Made by a program: the position numbers and the translations under genes. DNA of 61,786 bases from Streptomyces gelaticus (GTDB lineage: Bacteria > Actinomycetota > Actinomycetes > Streptomycetales > Streptomycetaceae), in contig NZ_BMTF01000034.1 in assembly GCF_014649535.1 (NCBI RefSeq), forward strand, positions 1 to 61,786, written 5' to 3'. Shown here piece after piece: positions 34,455 to 43,140 of the stretch. The notes beneath the pieces are model-generated. The model worked only from the letters and a program-made list of their open reading frames with translations, did no database searches and was not told where the DNA came from. The first letter of the stretch is position 1, and each line of letters starts with the position of its first letter.

Positions 34455-35779
34455 CGTCGTTCCTCCTGAAGTACGGGTGCCTCCCGGGCGACAGGTGGCT
34501 TCCCGAGGCGGGCCGGGGGCGTCGCCGGTCCGAGCGGGATCGTCGCCGTGAGCCGGAACAAGCCGTTCCCCGCCGGGCCCGCGTCCAGCGAACCGTCGAC
34601 CACGCGCAGTCGCTCCCGCAGCCCGGCCAGCCCGGAGCCGCCCGACGCGGAGCCGTCACCCGCCCCGGACCTCCCGTCGGGTCTCGTGGCGGCCACCGCC
34701 CCGTCGTTCTCCACCAGCAGCACGACCGCGTCCGCCGAGGTTCTGAGCCGGATCGTGCAGTGGCGCGGATCGCCGTGCCGCAGCACATTGGTCGCCGCCT
34801 CCCGCACGACCCAGCCGAGCGCCGACTGCACGGGGGCGGGCAGCCGGTCGCCGGTGTCCCCCGTCACCTCGCACCTGATCCCGGCCGCACTCAACACCCC
34901 CCGGGCACCGGCCAGTTCCGTACTCAGATCGGCCTCCCGGTATCCCCGCACGACATCGCGCACCTCCTGCTGCGAGGTGCGGGCTATCCGCTGCACCTCG
35001 ACCATCTGGTCCACCGCCTCCGGCCTGCCGCGCTGTGCCAGCTCCACGGCCAGTTCGCTCTTCAGCGCGATCACGGCGAGATTGCGGCCCAGTACGTCGT
35101 GCAAGTCCCGCCCGAACCGCAGCCGTTCCTCGGCGACCGCCAGTCGGGCCTGAAGATCCCGGGCCTCCTCGGCCTGCCACATCACAGCCATGCTCCACGC
35201 ACTGGGCCGTACGGAGATCAGCGTGAGTATGCAGCCGAAGAGTGTCGTCGGCACCACCCCCGCCAGTGTCCCGCCGCGCACTCCTACCGTGGCGAGAACA
35301 CCGACGTTCAGCGCGGTGACGACGAACGATTGGATCAGGAAGGTGCGGACCGGGGCCAGCAGGGCCTGCGTTATCGCGAACGCCACCGGAGCGTTCGTGG
35401 TCATGAGGAGCAGCCCGGCGTCGTCCACCCCGTCCACAGCGGCCATCGCCGCCAGCAGCGCCAGGCTCACCACCAGCAGCACCAGCGGCGGCAGTTGCCG
35501 CCGCCGCGGAAAGACGGCGCTACCGAGGTAGTGGGCGTACGACAGCTTCACATTGCGGTTGCTCAGCAGGCACTGCACAAGACTCACGAGCAGCAGTGCC
35601 ACGCCCAGCGCGATCGGGAGCGGCGCATGGCGGATGTCCGACTTGAAGGGGGCCAGCTGCCACGACAGGGTGAAGAGCCAGGGGATCACCGAAAGAGTCA
35701 GCCGCGAGTACAGATCGATCCGCTCCAGCTTGCTGCGCTTCTGCCAGCTGCGGCGCCAGCCCCGCACGAGCACCGACAC
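34451..35779 (-). CDS. Sensor histidine kinase (DesK-like)
   Basis: The product is 442 residues. Several hydrophobic segments cover the first 190 residues. The phosphorylation helix EERLRFGRDLHDVLGRNLAV has the acceptor H227, typical of HisKA_3 kinases. An HATPase part follows with AATNVLRHGDPRHCTIRL. It should sense a membrane signal and phosphorylate the adjacent regulator. It starts 13 bases after the permease stop and overlaps the regulator gene at its end. Confidence 0.93.
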   Translation of the reverse strand: MSVLVRGWRRSWQKRSKLERIDLYSRLTLSVIPWLFTLSWQLAPFKSDIRHAPLPIALGVALLLVSLVQCLLSNRNVKLSYAHYLGSAVFPRRRQLPPLVLLVVSLALLAAMAAVDGVDDAGLLLMTTNAPVAFAITQALLAPVRTFLIQSFVVTALNVGVLATVGVRGGTLAGVVPTTLFGCILTLISVRPSAWSMAVMWQAEEARDLQARLAVAEERLRFGRDLHDVLGRNLAVIALKSELAVELAQRGRPEAVDQMVEVQRIARTSQQEVRDVVRGYREADLSTELAGARGVLSAAGIRCEVTGDTGDRLPAPVQSALGWVVREAATNVLRHGDPRHCTIRLRTSADAVVLLVENDGAVAATRPDGRSGAGDGSASGGSGLAGLRERLRVVDGSLDAGPAGNGLFRLTATIPLGPATPPARLGKPPVAREAPVLQEERR

Positions 35780-35792
35780 AGCACGTCCCCCC

Positions 35793-36620
35793 TCAGCGTC
35801 GCGGATCCCAGCGGAACCGACGTTTCACAGCAAACACGGCGAACGCGGTCCAGGCCAGCCCCGTCAGAGCGGCCACGAGCAGGTCGGAGCCTTCGGCACC
35901 GCCCAGCCAGCCCGTCCGCACGAGCCTCATCACCCCGGTCACCGGCAGCAGCTCGCACACGGACGCCATCGGGTCGGGCATGATCTCCAGCGGCACGAAG
36001 AGCCCCGAGCCCATCATCGAGATGAAGAACAGCGGGAGCGTGGTGAGCTGCGACGTCTGCACGGTGCGGGTCACCGCGGAGGTGGCTGCGGCCAGTGCCG
36101 CCAGCAGCACCACGCCCAGCAGCAGACCCGCCAGGAGCAGTTCGGGCCGTCGCGGCGCGGCGAGGCCGAAGAAGGCCGTCCCCGCCGCCACGATCACCGC
36201 GGTCTGTGCCAGAGCCAGCGCGACCGACGGCAGGGCGGTTCCGATGAGGATCTCCCAGTCGGTGACCTCGCCGGTACGCAGCCGCTTCAGGACCAGGTCC
36301 TCGCGCCGCGCCACATAGGCCGAGACCAGGTTCATGTAGATGGCCTGGATCAGCACGATGCCGATGCCGCCGGTGAGCGCCGCCGCGGCGACGGACAGAC
36401 CGGTCCCGTCGAGAACGGACTGCTTCAGTGTCGACTTCATGGCCAGGACCATGGCGGCAGGCATCAGCAGCGCGACGAACACCGCCGTCCGGTTCCGGGC
36501 GAGCAGGACGACCTCGGCGCGCCCGAGGGCGGTCAGCCGGCCCCGGAGCGTTGTGCACGTCGCCGTGGTCGCGCCGGTCGTGCTCGCCGCGCCGGTCGTT
36601 CCGGTCGTCGTGGTCGTCAT
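35793..36620 (-). CDS. ABC-2 type exporter permease
   Basis: The product is 275 residues with six membrane segments typical of ABC-2 permeases, e.g. TAVFVALLMPAAMVLAM, GGIGIVLIQAIYMNLVSAYV and LLAGLLLGVVLLAALAAATS. A Thr/Gly/Ala-rich stretch of about 22 residues opens it (TTTTTGTTGAASTTGATTAT). The ATG at 36620 shares its A with the TGA stop of the ATPase gene. Together they form an exporter, coupled to the two-component genes downstream. Confidence 0.93.
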   Translation of the reverse strand: MTTTTTGTTGAASTTGATTATCTTLRGRLTALGRAEVVLLARNRTAVFVALLMPAAMVLAMKSTLKQSVLDGTGLSVAAAALTGGIGIVLIQAIYMNLVSAYVARREDLVLKRLRTGEVTDWEILIGTALPSVALALAQTAVIVAAGTAFFGLAAPRRPELLLAGLLLGVVLLAALAAATSAVTRTVQTSQLTTLPLFFISMMGSGLFVPLEIMPDPMASVCELLPVTGVMRLVRTGWLGGAEGSDLLVAALTGLAWTAFAVFAVKRRFRWDPRR

Positions 36621-37657
36621 CACGCAGCCACCTTCTCGGACTCCGACGCGCTCTGCGCGATATCGAGAAACGCCTCTTCGAGTGTGGCCGACCGGGCATC
36701 GAGGCCGAGCAGCCGGACGTCCGACTCCCTCGCCCAGATCAGCAGTTCGCCCAGGGACTCCTGCAAGCGGTGGGTACGTATCTCGATCAGTCGGCCCTCG
36801 GCGGCGGCCCGCAGCCCCAGCGGAAGCCGGGCCGCAGGCACTCCCTGCGGCAGCTCGAACCGGATGCGGGCGGGGCGGGCGGCCGTCACCTCGGCGGTGG
36901 TGCCCGCCGTCACCACCCGCCCCTGGTGCATGATCGCGAGCTGGTCGGCGAGCGTCTCGGCCTCCTCCAGATAGTGCGTGGTGAGCAGCACCGTGGTGCC
37001 GCCGTCCCGCAGCGCGCGCACCAATTCCCAGGTGTCCCGCCGTCCTTCGGCGTCGAGTCCGGTGGTCGGCTCGTCCAGGAACAGCACTTCGGGCCGGCCG
37101 AGCAGGGCCAGCGCCAGGTCCAGACGGCGACGCTCGCCGCCGGAGAGCTGTTTGACCCGCACCCGCGCCCGGTGCGTGAGCCCGACCAGCTCCAGTGCCT
37201 CGCCGGGCGGGCGCGCGCCGCTGGTGCAGCCCGCCCACATCCGTACCGTTTCGGTGACCGTCAGCTCGGACGGGAAGCCGCCCTCCTGGAGCATCACACC
37301 CATCCGCGGCCGGACGGCGGCGCGCTCGCGGAACGGGTCGTGGCCGAGCACCCGTACCGTGCCGGCGTCGGGCCCGGCCAAGCCCTCCAGCAGCTCGACG
37401 GTGGAGGTCTTCCCGGCGCCGTTCGTACCGAGCAGGGCGAAGAGCTCGCCGCGCGCCACCGAGAAGGAGACACCGGCCACGGCCTCGAAGCCGCCCGCGT
37501 AGCGCCGCCGCACACCGGTTGCCTCGATCACCGCACCGGAAGCGGAAGCGGGGCCGGAGGTGGCAGCGGAGGCGGATGTGGTGCATGCCACAGCCCAATC
37601 CGCGGCCCGGTTCGCAGCCCGGTCCGCGCGGTTGCTTGGAATGTCGTCGCTGGTCAT
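36620..37657 (-). CDS. ABC transporter ATP-binding protein
   Basis: The product is 345 residues. A low-complexity tail of about 40 residues precedes an ABC domain: Walker A GTNGAGKTS at 77-84, signature LSGGE at 171-175, Walker B VLFLDEP at 191-197 and an H-loop LLTTHYLEE. The C-terminal domain fits drug-export type ATPases. It is the first gene of a four-gene minus-strand operon (ATPase, permease, kinase, regulator). A repeated TGTCAT/ATGACA motif lies 45-72 bases upstream of its ATG. Confidence 0.93.
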   Translation of the reverse strand: MTSDDIPSNRADRAANRAADWAVACTTSASAATSGPASASGAVIEATGVRRRYAGGFEAVAGVSFSVARGELFALLGTNGAGKTSTVELLEGLAGPDAGTVRVLGHDPFRERAAVRPRMGVMLQEGGFPSELTVTETVRMWAGCTSGARPPGEALELVGLTHRARVRVKQLSGGERRRLDLALALLGRPEVLFLDEPTTGLDAEGRRDTWELVRALRDGGTTVLLTTHYLEEAETLADQLAIMHQGRVVTAGTTAEVTAARPARIRFELPQGVPAARLPLGLRAAAEGRLIEIRTHRLQESLGELLIWARESDVRLLGLDARSATLEEAFLDIAQSASESEKVAA

Positions 37658-37700
37658 GCCTACAGATTTCCGCGGGATCGGCGACGGGATCAGTGCGAGC

Positions 37701-37729
37701 TGTCATCACTGCTCATGACAAACGTCATG
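37701..37729. promoter_or_regulatory. TGTCAT/ATGACA repeats, possible DesR-like operator
   Basis: TGTCAT at 37701-37706, ATGACA at 37715-37720 and GTCATG at 37724-37729 form an inverted repeat plus an extra half-site. The cluster sits upstream of the ABC-two-component operon start (37657). The spacing fits a dimeric regulator. Confidence 0.5.
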
Positions 37730-37743
37730 TGAGGAGGAGCACG

Positions 37744-37782
37744 ACGAAGGCCCTGGTCGATATGACCAGGGCCTTCGTTTTG
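37744..37782. terminator. Hairpin terminator downstream of tRNA-Gly
   Basis: 15-bp perfect repeat, ACGAAGGCCCTGGTC (37744-37758) with GACCAGGGCCTTCGT (37764-37778). It lies directly downstream of the minus-strand tRNA genes. Confidence 0.85.
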
Positions 37783-37788
37783 ATCAAG

Positions 37789-37861
37789 AGCGGACGACGA
37801 GATTCGAACTCGCGACCCTCACCTTGGCAAGGTGATGCTCTACCAACTGAGCCACGTCCGC
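37789..37861 (-). tRNA. tRNA-Gly (GCC), copy 2
   Basis: 5' end at 37861 (GCGGACG), 3' discriminator T at 37789. The anticodon loop TTGCCAA gives GCC. The body differs from the copy at 33748 in anticodon-stem and variable-loop bases. Confidence 0.96.
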
Positions 37862-37959
37862 ATTGCTGCCGCTCATTGTACTCCTCGAAAGGAGGTCCAT
37901 CGGGCGGTGCGAGCATTACTCTACCTGATCCACCGGAGTGGTCGATAAGAGCGATGCAG

Positions 37960-38031
37960 AGCGGGTGACAGGAATTGCACACTGCGCCTTCCCCCTGGAA
38001 GGGGGATGTTCTACTACTGAACTACACCCGC
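37960..38031 (-). tRNA. tRNA-Gly (TCC)
   Basis: 5' end at 38031 (GCGGGTG), pairing with CACCCGC, discriminator T at 37960. The anticodon loop CTTCCAG gives TCC. It is 98 bases upstream of the GCC gene on the same strand. Confidence 0.95.
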
Positions 38032-38118
38032 ACGCTGCGTGAGGTTTGGCTTTGCGGCCTTGCCCCTCGGCGTGCTCCAGACTTTAGCCGACCTGCAGGG
38101 GTGTAGCGCAAGTCGGTG

Positions 38119-38162
38119 CCCGCAGGGTGTCGCCGAAGCGGGCTTCGGCGACACCCTGCGGG
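38119..38162. terminator. 20-bp perfect hairpin downstream of lsr2
   Basis: CCCGCAGGGTGTCGCCGAAG (38119-38138) and its exact complement at 38143-38162 are separated by CGGG. It sits 23 bases past the lsr2 stop on the minus strand and should end that transcript. No T-run follows. Confidence 0.85.
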
Positions 38163-38184
38163 CGGTGCGGGCCGGGATGGCCGG

Positions 38185-38520
38185 TCAACTCGCTGCGCGG
38201 AACGCTTCGTAGACCTTCTTGGGGATCCGGCCGCGGGCCGGCACCTCCATCCGGTGGGAGCGGGCCCAGGCGCGCACGGCCGCCGGGTCGGGGGCGAGTG
38301 AAGTGTGCCGGTACGAGACGGGAGTCTTGCTGCGCTTGCTGGCATTTGTCTGCTTTCGGCCCGCCGCCATGTACGGTGCGAGCGCCTTGCGCAGTTTCTT
38401 TGCATTGGACGGATTGAGGTCGATCTCGTACGACTTCCCGTCCAGGGCGAAGCTGACCGTTTCCGCCGCGTCTCCCCCGTCGATGTCGTCGGAGAGCGTG
38501 ACCACTACGCGCTGAGCCAC
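38185..38520 (-). CDS. lsr2: Lsr2-family nucleoid-associated protein
   Basis: The product is 111 residues. The N-terminal dimer domain runs AQRVVVTLSDDIDGGDAAET and has FALDGKSYEIDLNPSNAKKL. The C-terminal DNA-binding domain has AVRAWARSHRMEVPARGRIP, the RGR hook that sits in the minor groove of AT-rich DNA. The family silences foreign genes. It begins at GTG 38520, with AGGA 11 bases upstream. Streptomyces commonly carry two Lsr2 proteins, so this may be either one. Length is that of the family. Confidence 0.93.
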   Translation of the reverse strand: MAQRVVVTLSDDIDGGDAAETVSFALDGKSYEIDLNPSNAKKLRKALAPYMAAGRKQTNASKRSKTPVSYRHTSLAPDPAAVRAWARSHRMEVPARGRIPKKVYEAFRAAS

Positions 38521-38904
38521 GGATATCGGTCCTTTCCTACGGTATCGGCGCGTCTGGCGTGCACTGATACCGGCCTTCCGGCTGGTAGGCGGATACGGCG
38601 CCGGCGGTTGCCGACTGTTTAGGGTCAATGCTGCATTCCCCGGTAATCATTTGTACAGCGGCGGGCGCCGCAATGTGAAGCTCACCCAATTACCTCCGCG
38701 TGTCAGCCTTCTATGTGTGCCGCTGGTGAGGATTTTCTTTGCATGGCTTTCCCCATGTGTTGTCGCGTCCGATATCTGGGCGTGATCAAGGGCTCTCGAT
38801 ATCTACTCGCGTAGAATTTCTGGCCAGGTACGCTGAAGGGACCTGCGGGGGTCTGGGGAGCCCCCCGGAGAAACAGCCGCACCACACCACCACCGGGAGT
38901 GCCA
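38521..38904. other. Divergent intergenic region between lsr2 and purS
   Basis: A 384-bp gap with the promoters of lsr2 (minus) and of the purSQL operon (plus). A TAGAAT hexamer at 38812-38817 could be a -10 for the purine operon, but I see no good -35 partner. No small gene is supported. Confidence 0.45.
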
Positions 38905-39165
38905 GTGGCACGCGTCGTAGTCGACGTCATGCTCAAGCCCGAGATCCTCGACCCGCAGGGACAGGCGGTGCAGCGTGCACTGCCCCGTCTCGGCTTCGAG
39001 GGAATCGCGGACGTACGTCAGGGAAAGCGTTTCGAGCTCGAGGTCGAGGGGCCGGTCGACGATGCCGCCCTCAGCCGTATTCACGAGATGGCCGAGACTT
39101 TCCTCGCCAACACCGTCATCGAGGACTTCACCGTGAAGGTGGAGAAGGCCGAGGAGTCGAAGTGA
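38905..39165 (+). CDS. purS: FGAM synthase subunit PurS
   Basis: The product is 86 residues. It begins ARVVVDVMLKPEILDPQGQA and has VQRALPRLGFEGIADVRQGK, the family hallmarks. PurS bridges PurQ and PurL in the ATP- and glutamine-dependent conversion of FGAR to FGAM. I choose GTG 38905 because GGGAG lies 5 bases upstream; GTG 38899 would be too close to it. The stop TGA overlaps the purQ start as GTGA. Confidence 0.93.
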   Translation: MARVVVDVMLKPEILDPQGQAVQRALPRLGFEGIADVRQGKRFELEVEGPVDDAALSRIHEMAETFLANTVIEDFTVKVEKAEESK

Positions 39166-39896
39166 CTTCCCGCCCGTCTCCCACCACCACCCGTGAGGGA
39201 GGCCCTTCGGGCCGCAGTAACACCCGAATCGGAGTCGTCACCTTTCCCGGCACGCTCGACGACAAGGACAGCCTGAGGGCCGTACGGCTCGCGGGTGCCG
39301 AACCCGTATCGCTGTGGCACCGCGACAAGGACCTGCACCAGGTCGACGCGGTCATCCTGGCGGGCGGCTTCTCCTACGGCGACTATCTGCGGGCCGGCGC
39401 CATCTCCCGCTTCTCGCCGGTCATGGAGACCGTCATCGAGCAGGCGAAGGCGGGGATGCCGGTCCTCGGCATCTGCAACGGTTTCCAGGTCCTGACCGAG
39501 GCGCATCTGCTGCCCGGCGCGATGCTGCGGAACGACCACCTGCACTTCATCTGCCGCGACCAGAAGCTGCGCGTCGAGAACGCGGAGACCGCCTGGACCT
39601 CGGACTACTCCGCGGGCCAGGAGATCTCCGTACCGCTCAAGAACATGGACGGGCGCTACGTCGCCGACGAGCGCGTGCTCGACGAGCTGGAGGCGGAGGG
39701 CCGGGTGGCCTTTCGCTACCTGGACAAGAACCCCAACGGCTCGCTGCGCGACATCGCCGGCATCACCAACGCCGCGGGCAATGTCGTCGGCCTGATGCCG
39801 CACCCGGAGCACGCCGTCGAGCCGCTGACCGGAACCGGCCGCACCGACGGTCTCGGTTTCTTCACCTCGATCATCAAGAAGCTGGTCAACGCATGA
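39162..39896 (+). CDS. purQ: FGAM synthase glutaminase subunit PurQ
   Basis: The product is 244 residues, a class I glutamine amidotransferase. The nucleophile cysteine lies in PVLGICNGFQVL, and the histidine and glutamate in LMPHPEHAVE. FPGTLDDKDSLRAVRLAGAE is the core start. The GTG at 39162 overlaps PurS and has GAGGAG at 39151-39156. It adds about 20 extra residues compared with the usual start (NTRIGVVTFPG). The stop overlaps purL as ATGA. Confidence 0.95.
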   Translation: MTSRPSPTTTREGGPSGRSNTRIGVVTFPGTLDDKDSLRAVRLAGAEPVSLWHRDKDLHQVDAVILAGGFSYGDYLRAGAISRFSPVMETVIEQAKAGMPVLGICNGFQVLTEAHLLPGAMLRNDHLHFICRDQKLRVENAETAWTSDYSAGQEISVPLKNMDGRYVADERVLDELEAEGRVAFRYLDKNPNGSLRDIAGITNAAGNVVGLMPHPEHAVEPLTGTGRTDGLGFFTSIIKKLVNA

Positions 39897-42142
39897 GCCT
39901 GGATACGGTCAAGCACGCGGCCGAGACCCCGGACGTCGCGCAGCCCTGGAAGGAGCTCGGCCTCAAGGAGGACGAGTACGCCCGGATCCGCGAGATCCTG
40001 GGCCGCCGTCCCACCGGCGCCGAGCTCGCCATGTACTCCGTGATGTGGTCCGAGCACTGCTCGTACAAGAGCAGCAAGGTTCACCTCAAGCAGTTCGGCG
40101 AGAAGGCCCCCGCCAACGACGCGATGCTCGTCGGCATCGGCGAGAACGCCGGTGTGGTCGACGTCGGTCAGGGGTACGCGGTCACCTTCAAGGTCGAGTC
40201 GCACAACCACCCCTCGTACATCGAGCCCTACCAGGGTGCGGCGACCGGTGTCGGCGGCATCGTCCGCGACATCCTCGCCATGGGTGCCCGCCCGGTCGCC
40301 GTCGTCGACCCGCTGCGCTTCGGCGCGGCCGACCACCCCGACACCAAGCGCGTCCTGCCGGGCGTCGTCGCGGGCATCGGCGGTTACGGCAACTGCCTGG
40401 GTCTGCCGAACATCGGCGGCGAGGTCGTCTTCGACGCCTGCTACCAGGGCAACCCGCTGGTCAACGCCGGCTGCATCGGCGTGATGAAGCACGAGGACAT
40501 CCACCTGGCCAAGGCCTCCGGCCCCGGCAACAAGGTGATCCTCTACGGTGCCCGCACCGGCGGCGACGGCATCGGCGGCGTCTCCGTGCTGGCCTCGGAG
40601 ACCTTCGAGTCGACCGGCCCGGCCAAGCGCCCGGCCGTCCAGGTCGGCGACCCGTTCCAGGAGAAGCTCCTCATCGAGTGCACCCTGGAGATCTTCAAGG
40701 AGAAGCTCGTCGCGGGCATCCAGGACCTCGGCGGCGCCGGGCTCTCCTGCGCCACGTCCGAGCTGGCCTCCGCCGGTTCCGGCGGCATGCGCGTCGAGCT
40801 GGACACCGTGCCGCTGCGCGATTCCTCCCTCTCGCCCGAGGAAATCCTCATGAGCGAGTCGCAGGAGCGCATGTGCGCGATCGTCGAGCCGCACCACGTC
40901 GAGCGCTTCCTGGAGATCTGCGAGAAGTGGGACGTCATCGCCACCGTCATCGGTGAGGTGACCGAGGGCTCCCAGCTGGAGATCTTCTGGCACGGCGAGC
41001 AGATCGTCGAGGTGCCGCCGCGGTCCGTGGCCCACGAGGGCCCGACGTACCACCGTCCGTTCGCCCGCCCGTCCTGGCAGGACGCGCTGCAGGCCGACGA
41101 CGCGGGCAAGCTGGCCCGGCCGGCGAACGGCGCGGAGCTGCGCGAGCAGGTCCTCAAGCTAATCGCCTCGCCGAACCAGGCGTCGAAGTCCTGGATCACC
41201 GACCAGTACGACCGGTTCGTGCAGGGCAACACCGTGCTCGCGATGCCCGAGGACGCCGGCATGGTCCGGATCGACGAGGAGTCGAACCTGGGCGTGGCCA
41301 TGGCGACCGACGGCAACGGCCGGTACGCCAAGCTCGACCCGTACACCGGCGCGCAGCTCGCGCTGGCGGAGTCGTACCGCAATGTGGCCGCCTCCGGTGC
41401 CAAGCCGCTGGCCATCTCGGACTGCCTGAACTTCGGTTCGCCCGAGGACCCGGACGTCATGTGGCAGTTCGCCGAGGCCACCCGTGGTCTCGCGGACGGC
41501 TGCCTGGAGCTGGGCACCCCGGTCACCGGCGGCAATGTGTCGCTGTACAACCAGACCGGTGAGACGGCGATCCACCCGACGCCGGTCGTGGCCGTGCTCG
41601 GTGTGATCGACGATGTCACCCGGCGTACGCCGGTCGCCTTCGCGGAAGAGGGCCAGCTCCTCTACCTGCTGGGCGACACGCGTGAGGAGTTCGGCGGCTC
41701 GGCCTGGTCCGAGGTCGTCCACGGCCACCTCGGCGGCATGCCGCCCAAGGTCGACCTGGGCCGCGAGAAGCTGCTCGGCGAGATCCTGATCTCGGCCTCC
41801 CGCGACGGCATGATCGATGCGGCGCACGACCTCTCCGACGGCGGTCTGATCCAGGCGGTCACCGAGTCCTGCCTGCGCGGCGGGAAGGGTGCCCGGCTGG
41901 TCGTGCCCGACGGTCTGGACGCGTTCACGTTCCTCTTCTCCGAGTCGGCGGGGCGCGCGGTCGTCTCGGTGCCTCGGAGTGAGGAGCTCCGCTTCAACGA
42001 CATGTGCGGGGCCCGGGGTCTGCCCGTCGCCCGGATCGGTGTCGTGGACGGCGAGGAGATCGAGATCCAGGGCGAGTTCAGCATTCCGCTGAGCGAGCTG
42101 CGTACGGCGCACGAGGCGACCATTCCGGCCCTGCTCGCCTGA
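39893..42142 (+). CDS. purL: FGAM synthase large subunit PurL
   Basis: The product is 749 residues, the AIR-synthase-fold FGAM synthase subunit. It begins SLDTVKHAAETPDVAQPWKE and has LAMYSVMWSEHCSYKSSKVH, HPSYIEPYQGAATGVGGIVR and DLSDGGLIQAVTESCLRG. It forms a complex with PurS and PurQ. The ATG at 39893 overlaps the purQ stop. Just 15 bases after its stop there is a strong hairpin. Confidence 0.97.
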   Translation: MSLDTVKHAAETPDVAQPWKELGLKEDEYARIREILGRRPTGAELAMYSVMWSEHCSYKSSKVHLKQFGEKAPANDAMLVGIGENAGVVDVGQGYAVTFKVESHNHPSYIEPYQGAATGVGGIVRDILAMGARPVAVVDPLRFGAADHPDTKRVLPGVVAGIGGYGNCLGLPNIGGEVVFDACYQGNPLVNAGCIGVMKHEDIHLAKASGPGNKVILYGARTGGDGIGGVSVLASETFESTGPAKRPAVQVGDPFQEKLLIECTLEIFKEKLVAGIQDLGGAGLSCATSELASAGSGGMRVELDTVPLRDSSLSPEEILMSESQERMCAIVEPHHVERFLEICEKWDVIATVIGEVTEGSQLEIFWHGEQIVEVPPRSVAHEGPTYHRPFARPSWQDALQADDAGKLARPANGAELREQVLKLIASPNQASKSWITDQYDRFVQGNTVLAMPEDAGMVRIDEESNLGVAMATDGNGRYAKLDPYTGAQLALAESYRNVAASGAKPLAISDCLNFGSPEDPDVMWQFAEATRGLADGCLELGTPVTGGNVSLYNQTGETAIHPTPVVAVLGVIDDVTRRTPVAFAEEGQLLYLLGDTREEFGGSAWSEVVHGHLGGMPPKVDLGREKLLGEILISASRDGMIDAAHDLSDGGLIQAVTESCLRGGKGARLVVPDGLDAFTFLFSESAGRAVVSVPRSEELRFNDMCGARGLPVARIGVVDGEEIEIQGEFSIPLSELRTAHEATIPALLA

Positions 42143-42156
42143 CATAGCTGTTCCTG

Positions 42157-42200
42157 ACGAGGACGACCCCGCCCTGTTTCCCGGGCGGGGTCGTCCTCGT
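42157..42200. terminator. Strong hairpin terminator of purSQL
   Basis: 18-bp perfect stem, arms 42157-42174 and 42183-42200, with an 8-base loop, starting 14 bases past the purL stop codon. Confidence 0.9.
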
Positions 42201-42381
42201 ATCGTCCGGGTACGGAATTCCGGCGCAATTCCGTTCATCGCTGGAGTCGCGTGAGCGACTGCGGCGTGATGAATTCGGCGGCATTCACGTCCGCCGGTTC
42301 CGGTTCTCGCCGCGACGGCGGCCGGGTCGTCGGGACGGTCGCCAGGAGCATCACTCGGGCACCACCCCGGCCCGAGAAATG

Positions 42382-42428
42382 TATAAAGTCAAAAATTAAT
42401 ACGGGATCAACATTAATCCTGGTACAGT
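42382..42428 (+). promoter_or_regulatory. AT-rich operator/promoter of tetR gene
   Basis: An unusually AT-rich patch with two ATTAAT palindromes (42395-42400 and 42412-42417) and TATAAA at 42382-42387. TACAGT at 42423-42428 lies 6 bases before the ATG and could be the -10 of a leaderless mRNA. The repeats suit an autoregulating TetR protein. Confidence 0.5.
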
Positions 42429-42434
42429 GACGCC

Positions 42435-43073
42435 ATGACCGAGGGGATGAGCCTGCGCGAGCGCAAGAAGTTCCAGACACGGCACCGCCTGCTGGCCACG
42501 GCCACCGCACTCTTCGCCGAGCGCGGCTTCGACAAGGTCTCGGTCGCCGAGATCGCGGAGGCGGCCGAGGTGTCGAAGATGACTGTCTTCAACTACTTCG
42601 CCGGCAAGGAGGACCTGGTCCTCGCTCCCATGGAGGAGCACATCGGCGATGTCGCGCGCGCGGTGCGGGACCGGGCCTCCGGCGAATCCGTCCTGGCCGC
42701 CGTGCGCGGACAGTTCCTGGCCTGCGTCGAGAGCCGCGATCCCTCGGTCGGCATGAGTGACGAGCCGTTGGTGCTCAGGGTGCGCCGGCTGATCGTGGAG
42801 ACCCCGGCGCTGCTCACCCGGGCCCACGCGTTCTCCCTGCGCTCCTTCGACCTGCTTGCCGAAGGGCTGGTCGAGGAGGGGGAGGAGCCGTCCATCGCCC
42901 GGGTCGTGGCCGTCCAGCTGATCAGCACCCGCAACGCGCTCATACAGGCGAACCAGTTGCGATTGCTGGCCGGGGAGTCGGCGGACGCGATCGCGCCGGA
43001 CGCCGTCGCGCTCGCCGAGCGCGGTTTCGGTCTGCTCGCAGGCGGCCTGGCCGACTTCGCGATTCGTCCCTGA
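42435..43073 (+). CDS. TetR/AcrR-family transcriptional regulator
   Basis: The product is 212 residues. The N-terminal helix-turn-helix is TRHRLLATATALFAERGFDK, followed by VSVAEIAEAAEVSKMTVFNY; FNYFAGKEDL closes the domain. The rest is the ligand-binding part. There is no divergent exporter gene next to it, so its target is unclear. The ATG at 42435 lacks a Shine-Dalgarno and TACAGT lies 6 bases upstream, suggesting a leaderless message. Possible operator repeats lie 18-40 bases upstream. Confidence 0.93.
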   Translation: MTEGMSLRERKKFQTRHRLLATATALFAERGFDKVSVAEIAEAAEVSKMTVFNYFAGKEDLVLAPMEEHIGDVARAVRDRASGESVLAAVRGQFLACVESRDPSVGMSDEPLVLRVRRLIVETPALLTRAHAFSLRSFDLLAEGLVEEGEEPSIARVVAVQLISTRNALIQANQLRLLAGESADAIAPDAVALAERGFGLLAGGLADFAIRP

Positions 43074-43140
43074 GACCGCCGGAGTCGTCCGCCGCGTCCG
43101 CCGGGGCGGTGCGCGCCGGGCAGGCCGTAGGCTCCCGGAC

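Noticed and set aside
33748..38031. CRISPR-like or tandem repeat made of tRNA-Gly genes
   Set aside because: The repeats are ordinary tRNA genes with proper cloverleafs, not short direct repeats with spacers. No CRISPR array is visible anywhere in the window.
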